DNA from: Prinia subflava
Taxonomy: Eukaryota > Chordata > Aves > Passeriformes > Cisticolidae
Length of the DNA: 64,000 bases
NCBI RefSeq assembly: GCF_021018805.1
Contig: NC_086248.1
Location: 94,083,739 to 94,147,738, forward strand
Reading direction: 5' to 3'
Shown here: positions 12,044 to 24,050 of the stretch, piece after piece
Layout of the letters: the number at the start of each line of letters is the position of its first letter
Numbering within the stretch: the stretch's first letter is position 1
Program-made: the position numbers and the translations under genes
Notes under the pieces: generated by a model
The model's input: only the letters and a program-made list of their open reading frames with translations
What the model was told of the DNA's origin: nothing
Databases searched by the model: none

Positions 12044-13000
12044 CCAGAAATTAAGAACCTATCTGTATAACAGCCATAATACTCAGGACACTTCTGAAGT
12101 CCAGACCCTACATATATCAAGTTCTTAATTTCCAAAATGTTTGACCAAAGCCATTTCTCTCAGGGCCAAGCAGGCTCTCGGGTTTGTTAAGCAGTTGCTT
12201 CATGTCTCATTTCTGGTAGGCTGCTTGGTAGCCCTGCAGCCAAGAATTCATTTTCACAATTCCAAAACATTTTTTGATACTTCCTGACCAAATGGCTTTG
12301 CAGTAGAAATTGGTTTCTGTCACCATCTGTTGTTCCATAGTTCGGAAGGGCTAACATTTTCCTTCAAGAGGAAAAAAGTTGGGGAGGATGCATGGCCAAT
12401 ACGAATGGAACAGATATTCTTTTCCTTACTGTCACTTTATAGGGAAGGCTTGGCCTATTTCTCAGCAGCTGTGAAATTGTCATCAGCAGGATTCTTTACA
12501 AAGCTTGGTGGCATATGGAATATATTGCTCACTTCTTAATACTGTAAAAACAACCTTGCTGCATAACTGAGCTAGGCAAAGAAAGCAGGTGCTTGATTAA
12601 AAAAAAATTCATCATGCATCAAGCCTCTATAGGCTTTGTAGAAACTCTAGACAAGGATATTTTGGAGACAAGTATGTGTTGGAATTACCTAAATAATATT
12701 TTACAGAAGCCCCTAGATATCAGAGGTGGGGCAGTCCCTTAAAAATGAGCAGGTGAAATCACTGTACCACAGGATAGCATCATATTCTGCCATTCACAAA
12801 GGCAACGTTCACTTTCCACACTGAAGGGAAGTGTCATCCCCCCCTTTGTCAGACATTAAAAACTGCTTTGCAAGGGTCCCGTCTCCATTTCTGATGTGGT
12901 AAAAGACTATTTATTTAGCATCAGCTTTAGACCATCTCTTTTTGTCACAGCCTGGCCTTATTTTTACAGCCTCTTAACCAAGAAGTTAATTAAACAAAAC

Positions 13001-13081
<81 letters not shown>
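13001..13081. repeat. (AAT)27 trinucleotide microsatellite
   Basis: Twenty-seven uninterrupted AAT units (81 bp). The perfection implies recent expansion or active length turnover. It yields artefactual poly-Asn and poly-Leu open frames on the two strands. Sequencing or assembly may misstate the exact unit number. Confidence 0.97.
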
Positions 13082-15345
13082 CCATTGCGTTCTGGTAACC
13101 ATACACACTGAATTGCAAACACAGGGCTAGAATTGCAGGAGCTTAGGTTCTCACTATAAGAGACACACAAAGAACACAGAGTAAATGAGCTTGTTGAATA
13201 TGCTGGTCTTTAAGTAGTCAAGAGCATTAGAAAAAAAAGCATGCAATTAAGACGAAGTATCAGAGAAGGGACTATGATGTGCTGTAGTTATGTGCCCGCT
13301 GGTGTACACTCCCCAGTGAATGTCCCCTCAGCCATCCCTGCACACACACACAGATATTCACGGTCAGCTGTGCCCTGCTGCACCTGGAATGGCCCCAGCA
13401 GGTGAAACCAAGGGGCCACTTAGGCTGATGGGCTTGTCCGGGCCCATGGCAAACAGCAGATGCTTAGTGAAGGTCATGGAGCAGGCATGCAGTGACAATT
13501 CCCCAGACTACCATCCCAACATCCATCTATTTGTGGCTCAGAGACTTCCTTTAACCAAATACATACAATTTTTCCAGATTACTGATCTGCTTTTAGAAAT
13601 CTTCACTTGCAGTTACAGATGATTACTCAGAGCAAGGTTCTCCAGCTACATCGCATGTTTCTTGTACTAAGTGAGCTATTACATGCCGATATGGAAAAAT
13701 CCAGCCTGCTGCCCTCATCCCAGAGGGAAGGGCAAACTGAGTATGGGCAGGCCGTGCTACCTGAGCTGCTGTACAGGTCTTCTGTGCACAGTCCAGACAG
13801 AAAAGAGGTCTGCTGCAGCCGTGACATTGCACAGCAGGAAAAGTCCCTCTGTGATGGTGGAAGTTAGGAAGTCCTGTCCTATAGGTTATGACTTTGAGCT
13901 GCACATAAACTATTAAAGCCCCAAACACAGATGTGTCATCTATGGGGCTCTGAAGCTGCCCTTGGATCCCCTGTCACTGTTTAGATAAGTGGCCTTTTAG
14001 CAAAACAGGCTAGGGAGCAGACTGCTGGACACCAGCAGAAGTACCAGCTACATGGACAACCATGGGACAGCATGCACTGTCACTTCCCCACTGTAACACA
14101 CCAAGAGAGCCATTGCTCTTCCAGAGGCATCCAAAAAACCAGTTCTTGTTCACAGTTCAATATGTTTGCTATTTATGCACCTCCTCACTGCTCAAGTAAC
14201 TACTCTATTCTTTACCACTCAATAAAATTAAGCCAGAAAAAGAGAGGCCAAAGGGAAGTGCAGTATGCACAAACAAAAGACTCTCCTAGCACACTCTATT
14301 CGTGCAATACACAAACCAAAAATAATACAGACTAAAGCCTACTATCTAACTAAGCAGGCTTAAATAATATTTAGCTCTTTCTATCATCCAAAAATCTCAA
14401 AATACTTTACAAAGCTGTGCAGACTGGGAAGAACCAAAATGGAAGCTACTCCTAGACATTCACTCTTTCCATTAGACTGCATCACTACTTCCAAGTATGA
14501 GCACAGTTCTCTTGCAGCTGGCATGGAGGGATACTTACATGAATTAAAGGAATAGTTTTTCCTGATTTTCCTGTGCACTGATTGCTTGTAATACATTGTT
14601 TCAGACATTCTGTGTATAAAAGTAACAGCTTACCATGCACCTATGTTACTCTAACTACTACAACACGTGCAAGCAGTAAGTCATGCAAGATGCAGTCCTC
14701 CTTTCAGTTACAGTAGGAATGTAGTCAATTATCAAGCAGTAATGCCTCTTCTCAAAGCCTTGATACAAGGAAAAAGTAGGTTTAATAATCATCAAGAAAA
14801 AAAAATTATGATAGAGGAAACAAAGATAAAACCATGAAGAGTTTTGTAGAAATAGGGAAAAGTCAATGCCTTATTCCAAAAGAGACAAGCTTGTAGAAAT
14901 TATCACAGAAGGAGCGTTTTGTAACAAAATTCAAATGCCAACATGGAGCAGAAATATTTGGAAAGCTCAAAGCCTTACTTTCAGTGTGACCTGTCAAAAT
15001 CACCATGGAGAGCAAAGTCAGTTGATAAAACATTCCTATGTTAACCTGCACTCTCAAATCAGAAAGCTTCTGTCAACAAGTTCTGGTCTTTGCTACAAAA
15101 GTGGGAATCCACAGTAACACCTGAAAAGGCTGAGGTTGGATTTCAGATTTACACCTATGAAACCACATTGATGATTTTTAAATATTTGTTGAACAACTTA
15201 TATTTTGCATATATCAATGCCTGTGGGCTTCTGATCAAGAGCCGTAGCTAATATAAATGGCATACCAAAACAAACACTTGTCAAAGTTTTTTTATTTGGT
15301 TGGGCTTTTTTAAGGTTTACACTGAAAATACTACTGTTCAAATCT

Positions 15346-15364
15346 AAAAAAAAAAAAAAAAAAA
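15346..15364. repeat. A19 homopolymer
   Basis: Nineteen consecutive A residues followed by a further A-rich segment. There is no recognisable retroposon body upstream. Confidence 0.85.
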
Positions 15365-16307
15365 GCCAAAGAAAAGAAAAAATACTCCCAAAATTTGATC
15401 TCCATTCTCTCCAGTTAGAACCGTTGGTGTTTGTGTAAACTCAGTTCAGGGAAGATATAAATAGCATCTTTTTAAGCTAATGATTTTCACCACAGGCCAT
15501 CTAAAACAGGTGTTAAGAGTGGCCCTGAAACAGATCCCATCTGTGTTCACCTAAGTTAGCTTATTTTTGTTTTGCTCCATTTTAATGTATGTATACATCC
15601 TGTGTTTTCAGCTTGTCTTTTCAGCCCACTCCTGTCCTCCGCACTCCCAATCTGTCAGCCAGACTCCAGGGACAGGAATTAAAAATGACCACGTTTAAAA
15701 ACTGCACCTCCCTGCGTAACAGACTCTACAGAAGCAGAAAAACTAAAAAGCTGAAAAGTTCCCCATGGTCTTTGCCTATTAAATCCCAACAGCAGGCCAC
15801 GTTTTAGTGTCAAAGAACAGGGCACTGGCTCGTGTTTCTGCGTGATGGCAGAGCTGCAGTACTCCTGTCTCTTTACATTTCGCATCACACTGTTTGTGGA
15901 GAAAGTTGACAACACTGGGATGCTCAAAAACACCCTGTACTATTACACAGAGGAAGCAAGATGCTTGCTGAGAAATAGTGCTGACACCAGAATACGGTTG
16001 ATTCAACACGAGTGATAAAAGCTTATTTTTGGTTGGTTCAGGCAGTATTTGATTAAAATAGGACTAAATCCTCATCAGACTTGCTTAAAAGTCATTTTAC
16101 ACCCATCCCATCAGTCTGCATCATTCTCCATCTTAAATATTTTCTACCATTAAACAGAAAGAAGTAAGTCTCTGTTCACCAGATCAGCAAAGAGGTAGGC
16201 AAAGTCCTTGAAAAGACTAATGTAAGAAGGTAGAAGGAAGGATTCAGTCAACTGGCAATCAAACAGCAGCCTTCTGATATTTCCCACTGAGAAGTAACAG
16301 GAGCTGG

Positions 16308-16340
16308 GCTATAGATATGTTTGTCAAACATATCTATAGC
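16308..16340. repeat. 33-bp near-perfect palindrome
   Basis: GCTATAGATATGTTTG at 16308-16323 is followed by a single T and then by its exact reverse complement at 16325-16340. This gives a 16-bp perfect inverted repeat around one base. It could extrude as a cruciform or, if transcribed, form a tight hairpin. No terminal-repeat transposon body surrounds it. Confidence 0.95.
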
Positions 16341-19061
16341 AGGGATAATTGAGTTAGTGCAGCAAACTAGGTGCATGCTTTGAAGTGTTCATGCAGTTGC
16401 TATACTGACTTTTCTTTCTCCTGGTAGGTTAAGCTCACCATCTCACACTTATTTGCAGACTCATGACCTACCCTCTGTCCTCATTATCACTTCGTTTCTG
16501 ATAGTTGAGCATCTTGGAAATGATATTCAAAGGTTTTGTTATAAATAAAGGAGACTAACAGAAGCCTAAATACAGATTTCTGTCACCAAGGAATAACTGC
16601 CAGCAATTTCTTATGGCTCCTTTCTGCCAAAGAGTTCACATAACTTTACAAACAAACAAATATTCTTCTAAGCTAGATATTGCTATTTTCCTTTTTCAAG
16701 GCCTCTTGTGATTAGAATCCAAAACCTTGATCCCCAGTTTCCTGTAACTGGGAAAAAAAGGGGAAACAAACAACATTCTTGCCCTCCTTTGCAAAAAGCC
16801 CCAAGGATGTTTCAATTTCTACACTGGTATCACTCAGAGTAACAGGGTCAAAATATAAAACAGAAAGCTTTAAACCCCCTGTCTTTGGCAGTAATTTTTT
16901 ATTCCACAATATTACCAGCAGTGACACCTTTCCTGTAAAGATCAAAGCTAACACGATGGTGAGGATTCTGCTGGGGTTCCTGTCATTGGCAGTGACTGCA
17001 GTGTGCAGAACCTACAGTGACATCCAGACTGATTCCCACTGATCTCAGGGAAGCCAAGACATTATCTTGAATGCTTTTCCACACAGCTGGGGAGTGAGCT
17101 GATCTCACATGCAAAGATCTCCACTTACCTACATCCTTCCACAAATCAGAGTTCTCCACTGTCCTTCACCCAACTCAATAGGGGCCTATCAACAATCTCC
17201 ATTTTTCTACACTAGGTTTCTAAGGCAAAAAAATATTTTTACCTTTATTTAAACCAGTGAATTTCTAACTGGAATAGGACCCTGCACCCACAACACAGGT
17301 TCAAGACAGAGGCTTGTAGCCCAATAGACTGGATTGGGACCTGCACTACTGAATTTCTCTCCACTCAGAAGTAACTGGCATTTACTTCTGAGCAAGAGAC
17401 ACGATTATGATAAAGACAGTATATGCGCTTGTGCCTCCTCTGGCACAAGGAAATTAGACTAGAAATTATTCAATTTCTACTTATTTTGTGAGAGACATGC
17501 ATTTTGGGTATTTATGGATCTGAGAAATCCCAGATCAGACATAAGCACCATTGACAGGGCAAGACACTGCTCTAACTGTCCTTGTAGTGTCCATTCTGTG
17601 GGAACATACAGCTTTCATTCTCCAGTAACATCAGACAGATGCATCCATTTCAACCTATTCATTTGGCAAAAAAAGAAAAAACGCTCTCTTGCTGCACTTG
17701 GTTTATTTTGCCTTTATTTCCAGGTTATTCCTTAGTTATTGCCCCCAGTATTTCATTTCTCAGGACACTAACAAGCTGGTTGAAATCATATCTCCTTTTC
17801 ATATGAGGACAAAAATATCTCACCTGGAGTCCTCTACCTGTACGTAATAAACAGCCCATAGAACTGCCTTAGAAGAGTCAAGGAGCAGGCTTGTCTCTGA
17901 CACCTCAGTTGTTTTCTGAAAGGAAAAGCAAACAAGCAAGACAGGGCTCAAAAGCTTGCCCCAAAAATAGGGATCCTTGCTTGTCTGAGGGCTCCAAGCC
18001 CATCTCAGGGGCAGCACCTCACCGGCACTGATCTGACAGGCAGCCAAGGACCCCACGCACAGAGGCGCTGTCGGTGTTGGGAAGCAATGGTGAGCAAGGG
18101 AGACCAAATCTCCTCCTACATGCAAACTCAAGATTCCATTTTCTGCAAGGTTACCCCCAGTGATTAAAGTGTTCTGTAATTTACCCTCAAAGGCCAGTCA
18201 CAATGGGATCCACCAGAATCGATCTGTTATCTTTTACCGCCGCACATACCCCGTGTGTGCCTTTCATAAGTAATATGGTTTACCAGATGAATGCTGGCAA
18301 TATTTTCCACTAATTGCAAGAGGCACTAAACTGAACCTTAACTAAAATTAAGTTGACTATTAAAAGCTCAATGAGTAACCCAGCAAACGGAAGCACTGTG
18401 CATAGGATTTAGCAAGCATGCAAGTGATCTGGCAACCGCCAAGGCACAATACTTGCTGAACTTCCTATACCTAAAATTGGTTCCATACAATAGTCATATG
18501 TCCATGATGTATGATGAACTAATGCTCACTAATGTTTGGGTGCACTAAAATGCCAAAGTAAATGTATAACAATTCAAGCATGCTATCCTGAAAACACAAA
18601 GTGAGAGGACTGAAAGTTACAGGTTAATTTACAACATATACTCTCCATTAAAATAACAGATCTCCCTGTATCAGTTTTAAAAATACATTAATAATATCCT
18701 TAGCTATTAGGGTGTCACTATCATAGACAGTCTTACAAATTGTACCTACCTGTATATAAACACTTCTAGGCTTTTTAAGGAACACACACTACACTTGTTT
18801 TTACATGGTAAGGTTATTCATTATATATAGGCTTCTCATGACTGCAGTTCCTAAATTTACAAATATACCTTTTTTGTGCTTTTATAATTTCTAGGCTATA
18901 CTTTTATACAAATATGTTCTACATTCTGAATTTCTGTTTTCAGGATTGTACATAGGTCCATAAATCAAAAGCAGCAAGAAATAATACACAGATTGCACGC
19001 GGTCTGGTTATCTTTGACAAACTAAAAAACTATGGATTCCCTCAGAAGAATTCTCTCAGGG

Positions 19062-19213
19062 AAAAAAAAAAAAAAACAAGAGGAGAGAAAAAGAAAAATA
19101 TTCCTAGCTAATAATGTGGATAAAAGGTACTTTGTCACAAAAAGACAGAATGATTCAGGAGAAATTCTAAGAGATTTTCTAAATACTGTCCCTATTAAAA
19201 AAAAAAAAAAATC
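19062..19213. repeat. A-rich segment bounded by A15 and A17 runs
   Basis: An A15 run (19062-19076) and an A17 run (19197-19213) bracket about 120 bp of purine-rich DNA. It is low-complexity sequence producing a Lys-rich spurious frame. No retroposon was recognised. Confidence 0.7.
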
Positions 19214-21441
19214 AGTGTTTTAAAGGAGAGAAGGTCAAAGTGGACATATGCAGAGTTATGTGAAAGAGTTAAAGATATTGATGAAAGACTATTTGCTGAT
19301 AAGGATGCATCTATTTGAAATAGGATAGCATTTGGGACTACTCGAACCAAAGTCTACAGAAAACTGATAAATCAAGGAACTGAGCAGGATTTAAACAAAC
19401 AACAGACATGGCTGAGAACACATGAAATGTCACGAGTACAGCTGAGAAATAAGTGATGGCACAGGACCACTTACTCTGCTACTAACAAGACATTTGCTTT
19501 GGCCTCCACAGAGTGAGACAGCTATCAATCCTGCCACAGCTCCAGAAATGCTTGAGACTAAAACCCTGAAAAAGTGGTTATTATTTCTGGGTGTGCACAT
19601 GGAACACCCCAATAAGTATGGCTTTCACAAAACAAAATATCCACCATGTATCACAGTCAGGTGAAACCCTAAGTGACTTCTTGCAGAAAAGAGCTCTTCC
19701 TCCAAACACTGCTGTTATGAAACACCAGGGTCTGGATTCTCCAAGAAAACCTCTGGGAGCAACACTTTCACAACAATTTGACATGGCAGTACCCAGCTTT
19801 GAGCTGCTGTGCCTGTGCCATGGAGACCTCAGCCCTGACAGTCACTCCTGTGCCTCCTGTGCCACCCAAGTCAGGAGCAGCCATCACCAAGCAAGAACAA
19901 TCCAATGCTGCCAGCAGGAAAAGGCCAAGGCCACACTCATCTGTAGCCCCACTTCATCTCTAGGACTTCCTTTTTTAAGCAGTGATACTCAGTTTTTTTA
20001 GTTTTGATACCTTTTTCAAGGTTCCCAAGGCTGCTCCTGAAGGAAACCTTCTGGAGGGTCCTTTCCTTCAAGGACACAGTTGGAGAAAGTGAGAGAAATC
20101 ACACACAGAAATCCACCATTTTGCATCAAGAGTTTGCACTTTCTGAAGTCTGCTGGGATGTGAGGGAAAAGATGGGAGCAGGGAGGCTCAACCTTGTCAG
20201 GATGGAAGTGCTTGAGAACATCCAAAGCAGATCTTTGGCCACCTGGGAAAGCTGGATATTGAAAACGTAGGCACTCACACAGGTTAGGCAACTTCTAAGG
20301 TTAGGTGGCAGTTCAGTGGGGATATTGAGGATCTCAGTTTGGGCTTTCAATGCCTAAATCCCACTTAAGTCCCACTTAAAGCATCTAATCCTTTTGTGGA
20401 TCTGGGCCTAAAGCCTTGGCAGAAAAGAGAGAGTCTATGCATGCAAAAGCTGATGGTCAGTGACAGTCTGGTTCTGTTAAAACTAAACTACACAGAGAAC
20501 AACCTTATTTTGTACAAAGGAATAATGCAGAGTAATCAAAGACGCATTCTAGTCACAGAAAGTTAATGGAAAGTTAATGCAGCTGATACAGATCACAGTC
20601 CTGTCTTTAGACCCTATGACAGTTATGCTGACCTGGAGAACATTGTAACCCATAAATCATGGGTCTTCAATAGCTTGTGAGAACAAGCACATTTGGAAAT
20701 GTTCAAAATGCAAAATAACTACAGAAGTCCTCAAAAAAAAAAAAAACCCTCACCCACACCAGCTAAGAGGTACAACTAGAAAGGAGCAGAAATTTATAAA
20801 ACACTTTGCAATGTTTACAAAGAGTTAATAATTCAAAGAACAATATTCTGTTATTCAGTGACCAACTGGTTTGCCATGCTCCATGGAATTAAGTAGTTTC
20901 AGTCCAGCTTCTAATAGCCAGGAATCCATCTGGCAAAAGTTACCGATTTATTTCTCACTTACCTGCAGTGCTGTTGGCTGTCTCAACCATGAAGTAAAGT
21001 GTGACTGGATGGGGATAACAGTTTACCCTACAAACCCTACACCTTGTATCTCTACATCACAAATACATTTTTAATTTTTTAAAGGTGCCTGTACTTACCC
21101 CTTTTGAATATATTTGAAAGGACTGGAATATGATATTTTCATATACAAACTATCTTATTGAGAAAAGTGATCTTGGCATAAAAGTAGAATAGAATTACAA
21201 CAACAAAATAAAACTTAATGTTACTATTCTAAAGTACTGTTATTACAAAACAGGTATCATTAATTATTACTAATCATTTCAATGGTAAATGTTTCTGCCA
21301 GATCCCAGGTATGCACTGCAACATTTGACTGCAGTCACTGAGATTCCTCTATGGTTGAAACACTGAGGTCTCCATTTTGGGGATTCAAATACATCTTCCC
21401 AGAGCTCTGCTTCAAATGAAACTTCTTCTGCAGCTGCCCAT

Positions 21442-21469
21442 TATATATATATATATATATATATATATT
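21442..21469. repeat. (TA)14 microsatellite
   Basis: Uninterrupted TA dinucleotides, about fourteen units. It is a self-complementary simple repeat. Confidence 0.95.
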
Positions 21470-21639
21470 CTCCTGAATCTGACCTTTATAAACCATGGGA
21501 GAAACAAAGGGACCTGCTTCCCAGTTCTTCTTGTCATCTGCAGATGGGCAAGGAGTCCTGGCAGCTCACTCACTAACTCCTGCAAATTCTGCATTACAAA
21601 ATCAGTATTTGATGCAAGATACAGGACAGTAGAGTAAGC

Positions 21640-21662
21640 ACATGTATGTCACACATACATGT
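21640..21662. repeat. 10-bp inverted repeat with 3-base loop
   Basis: ACATGTATGT, then CAC, then ACATACATGT form a perfect short hairpin about 170 bp beyond the (TA)14 tract. Because the arms are made of CA/TG-type dinucleotides, chance is quite possible. Confidence 0.7.
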
Positions 21663-23450
21663 AAAGATGCCAAAGATACTTTAAGCAGAGGAAAATTGCC
21701 CATTATCCCAGGCGACTGAAGTCCATGGATTCATGGTGCACTCCTTCCTTCCTGAACACTGCATTATCCCCTCCAGACTGAAACGTGGTTTCCTCTGGCA
21801 GGCTCAATGATTGATAAAGCCCCCACCTGGTTTTCAAGGGGTGAAGAAATTACTGATGCTTTGTAATCAGCTCTTGGTAAGGAGGCCAGTGTGGTTTCCC
21901 TGATTTACTTGGATATTGGTCTGGAGTCTCACTGTGCTTTCACCTGCATTTTACTTTCAGTTCTGGATTCTTTCCAGGATAAAGACGCAAAGTCAAGGTG
22001 GTATCTTTCCTGTCCAGCCACCTCCTCCCTTTTGGTAAAATGCTATTATACTGACAAGTCTGGTATACAGGAGGATGCCAACGCACTCTTAACATGGACA
22101 AAGTCAAACAACAGAAAATATTTTACAATTTGACATTTCCCCCCCCCCCAAGTATTCCTGTTTAAATGCTTTCCCTTTAATTCTCAATAGTATATCTTTT
22201 CAATAGAAGTCAGTCTATTTCTGCCTGCTGATAATCTATGTATAAACTAAATCTCAACTTCTCAACTCACATAAACAATTGCCCCCTTGGCTGGCAAGGC
22301 AGCTCAGAAGAATAGGGAAAACAAAATTTGTCCTGAATCTATTTATGCATTTTAGTGGCAACCCGTGCTTGGCTGAGACTGGTCAGCTGTAAGAGACTGA
22401 TGAGAATTGTTTGAAATACTTCTGGTTGAAAAATATATAAATCAAAACAACATAGATGTATGTGACACGTATGAAATACAGAAATAACCTAGAAAAATAA
22501 AAATAACCCAACTTCCAGCCTAGGACTCTCACAATCTAAGTTTTCCAAATTATATAAATGTCACAAAATATAAATAACCCAAAACAATAAGTCAGTACAC
22601 TGCAAGGTGACAGTATTCTGTCTAAGGAACAGATAGGGTTAATTTTCTTGAAGAAGTTTAGGGGGCCACGAAAGCTGTGAATTTAAATTCACACCAATTT
22701 GAAATGTTATATAAATAACGCACCAAGTTAATTTTGCTTGCTTTTCTTACTGACTACTATTCCTACTGCAGGTTCCTCCTTACAAAGGACAGGCATATCA
22801 AGGAAGTAGCACACAGGAAAAAAATTAAGGGAAAAACATTAGTGGAATGCAGCAGGCTTGGAGGAAAGACCCATTTATGCAGAGAAAGTGCTTAAGCAGG
22901 GACATTGGTGCCTGTGTCTACGGGTACGTGGAGAGGTTTGGTGAGCGCATGCCCGGGCAAGGAGGATTTGGTTATGGTTAGAATTTGTGAGTGACAGCCA
23001 TGTGACAGCTGGGAGTCAGCAAAGATTTTGTAGGGATGGAAATTCCTGAGACACGACACACGACTGCTCATGCGATCTGCATGTGCCTATCATCATGCTA
23101 TGTTATAATAGCTGACACCATAGTACACCAGTTTTCCAAAAGAGAGGCTATAAATTAGGAAGAGGATTTGAGGCACATTGGATAAGAAATTAAAAGTCAT
23201 AATGTTTAAAAACAAAGAGATAAATATAACTTCTTTTCATATTATTGAAACAAGCGAACAAAGATCTCCAGTCAAACCACACATCACCAGTAAAACCTGC
23301 ATTTCCATTGTTCACCTTTAGTGAATTTCCTTAGAATGTTTTTTTTTTCTATTAACTTATCTTAAAAGGTCTGGATCCTACAAACATACTTAATTTTTAG
23401 TATGGAATAATCCCACTGATTTTTCATATGCTGTAGCTATTCGTACACTT

Positions 23451-24050
23451 TCAGGATCGGGGCCTAAGTCACAATGTACAATTAAGCAGAGGCTTTTCCA
23501 AAGAACTGTTTCATTTGCCCTTCTGGAGGTCTTACACGGACGTGAAGCCAGCGGAGATGTGCATTTAAATCAAACCTGAAAAACCGAAATACTTTCCCTT
23601 TAACACTGAATTCAAGCCAATACAGTATCACATGACCTTTACCGTAATTTCTATTAAAATAATTTCATGTCTGGTTGCTTCTGCTATCCTGGCTCATTTG
23701 TATTGTTTACAACAAGTCATTGCTCTCGACAGTTAGTGGTGGCTGAATCCATGGTTACCAGTTTTTACATTCACTGGTTAAATGGAATGCAGCTCTTCAG
23801 TGGGGTTTCATGGAGAAAGCTCTTAAGAAACCACAATCCAGCTATCAATCAGGCTAACCTGGGAGAAATTAATCTGATAAACAGAGGGATCGCCGAGTAT
23901 GAAAAATTTATTGAAAGGGAGCTCAAGGCATTTATTAGTTGCAGTTGCCAAAGTGGACACGTTTGGGTCAGACAGTACAGAGAAGACTTGGGTTATGAGG
24001 TCTATGTCTGACATTCATCCATGTTGTGCCTCCTCTGGCGCTCGCTGCTA
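23451..24050. promoter_or_regulatory. Candidate conserved non-coding element (enhancer-like)
   Basis: This block differs from its surroundings by balanced base composition, scattered retained CpGs (CTCTCGACAG, GATCGCCGAG, ACACGTTTGG) and a 114-codon plus-strand frame at 23667-24011 that resembles no known protein. It also contains a forkhead-type TGTTTAC site (near 23704). Such composition and unusually open reading are common in deeply conserved vertebrate enhancers near developmental genes. That class assignment is inference; I have no alignment to show conservation. Confidence 0.3.

Larger units (their letters stand above)
12044..23450. other. Long non-coding stretch, no gene recognised
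   Basis: About 11.4 kb of AT-rich DNA. The 3' remainder of the DIRS-like element (its recombinase region) would be expected just after 12.05 kb, but I see no tyrosine-recombinase R-H-R-Y pattern there. Besides the (AAT)27 repeat, A/T runs, the 33-bp palindrome at 16308 and a C11 run at 22139-22149, I see nothing coding. Short frames such as 17820-18131 (minus) and 19591-20001 (plus) have no recognisable domain. Confidence 0.6.

Noticed and set aside
12044..12540. Tyrosine-recombinase domain of the DIRS-like element
   Set aside because: I looked for the R...HxxR...Y pattern in the frames after the RNase H-like segment and did not find it.
12896..13170. Poly-Asn and poly-Leu proteins
   Set aside because: Direct translations of the (AAT)27 microsatellite.
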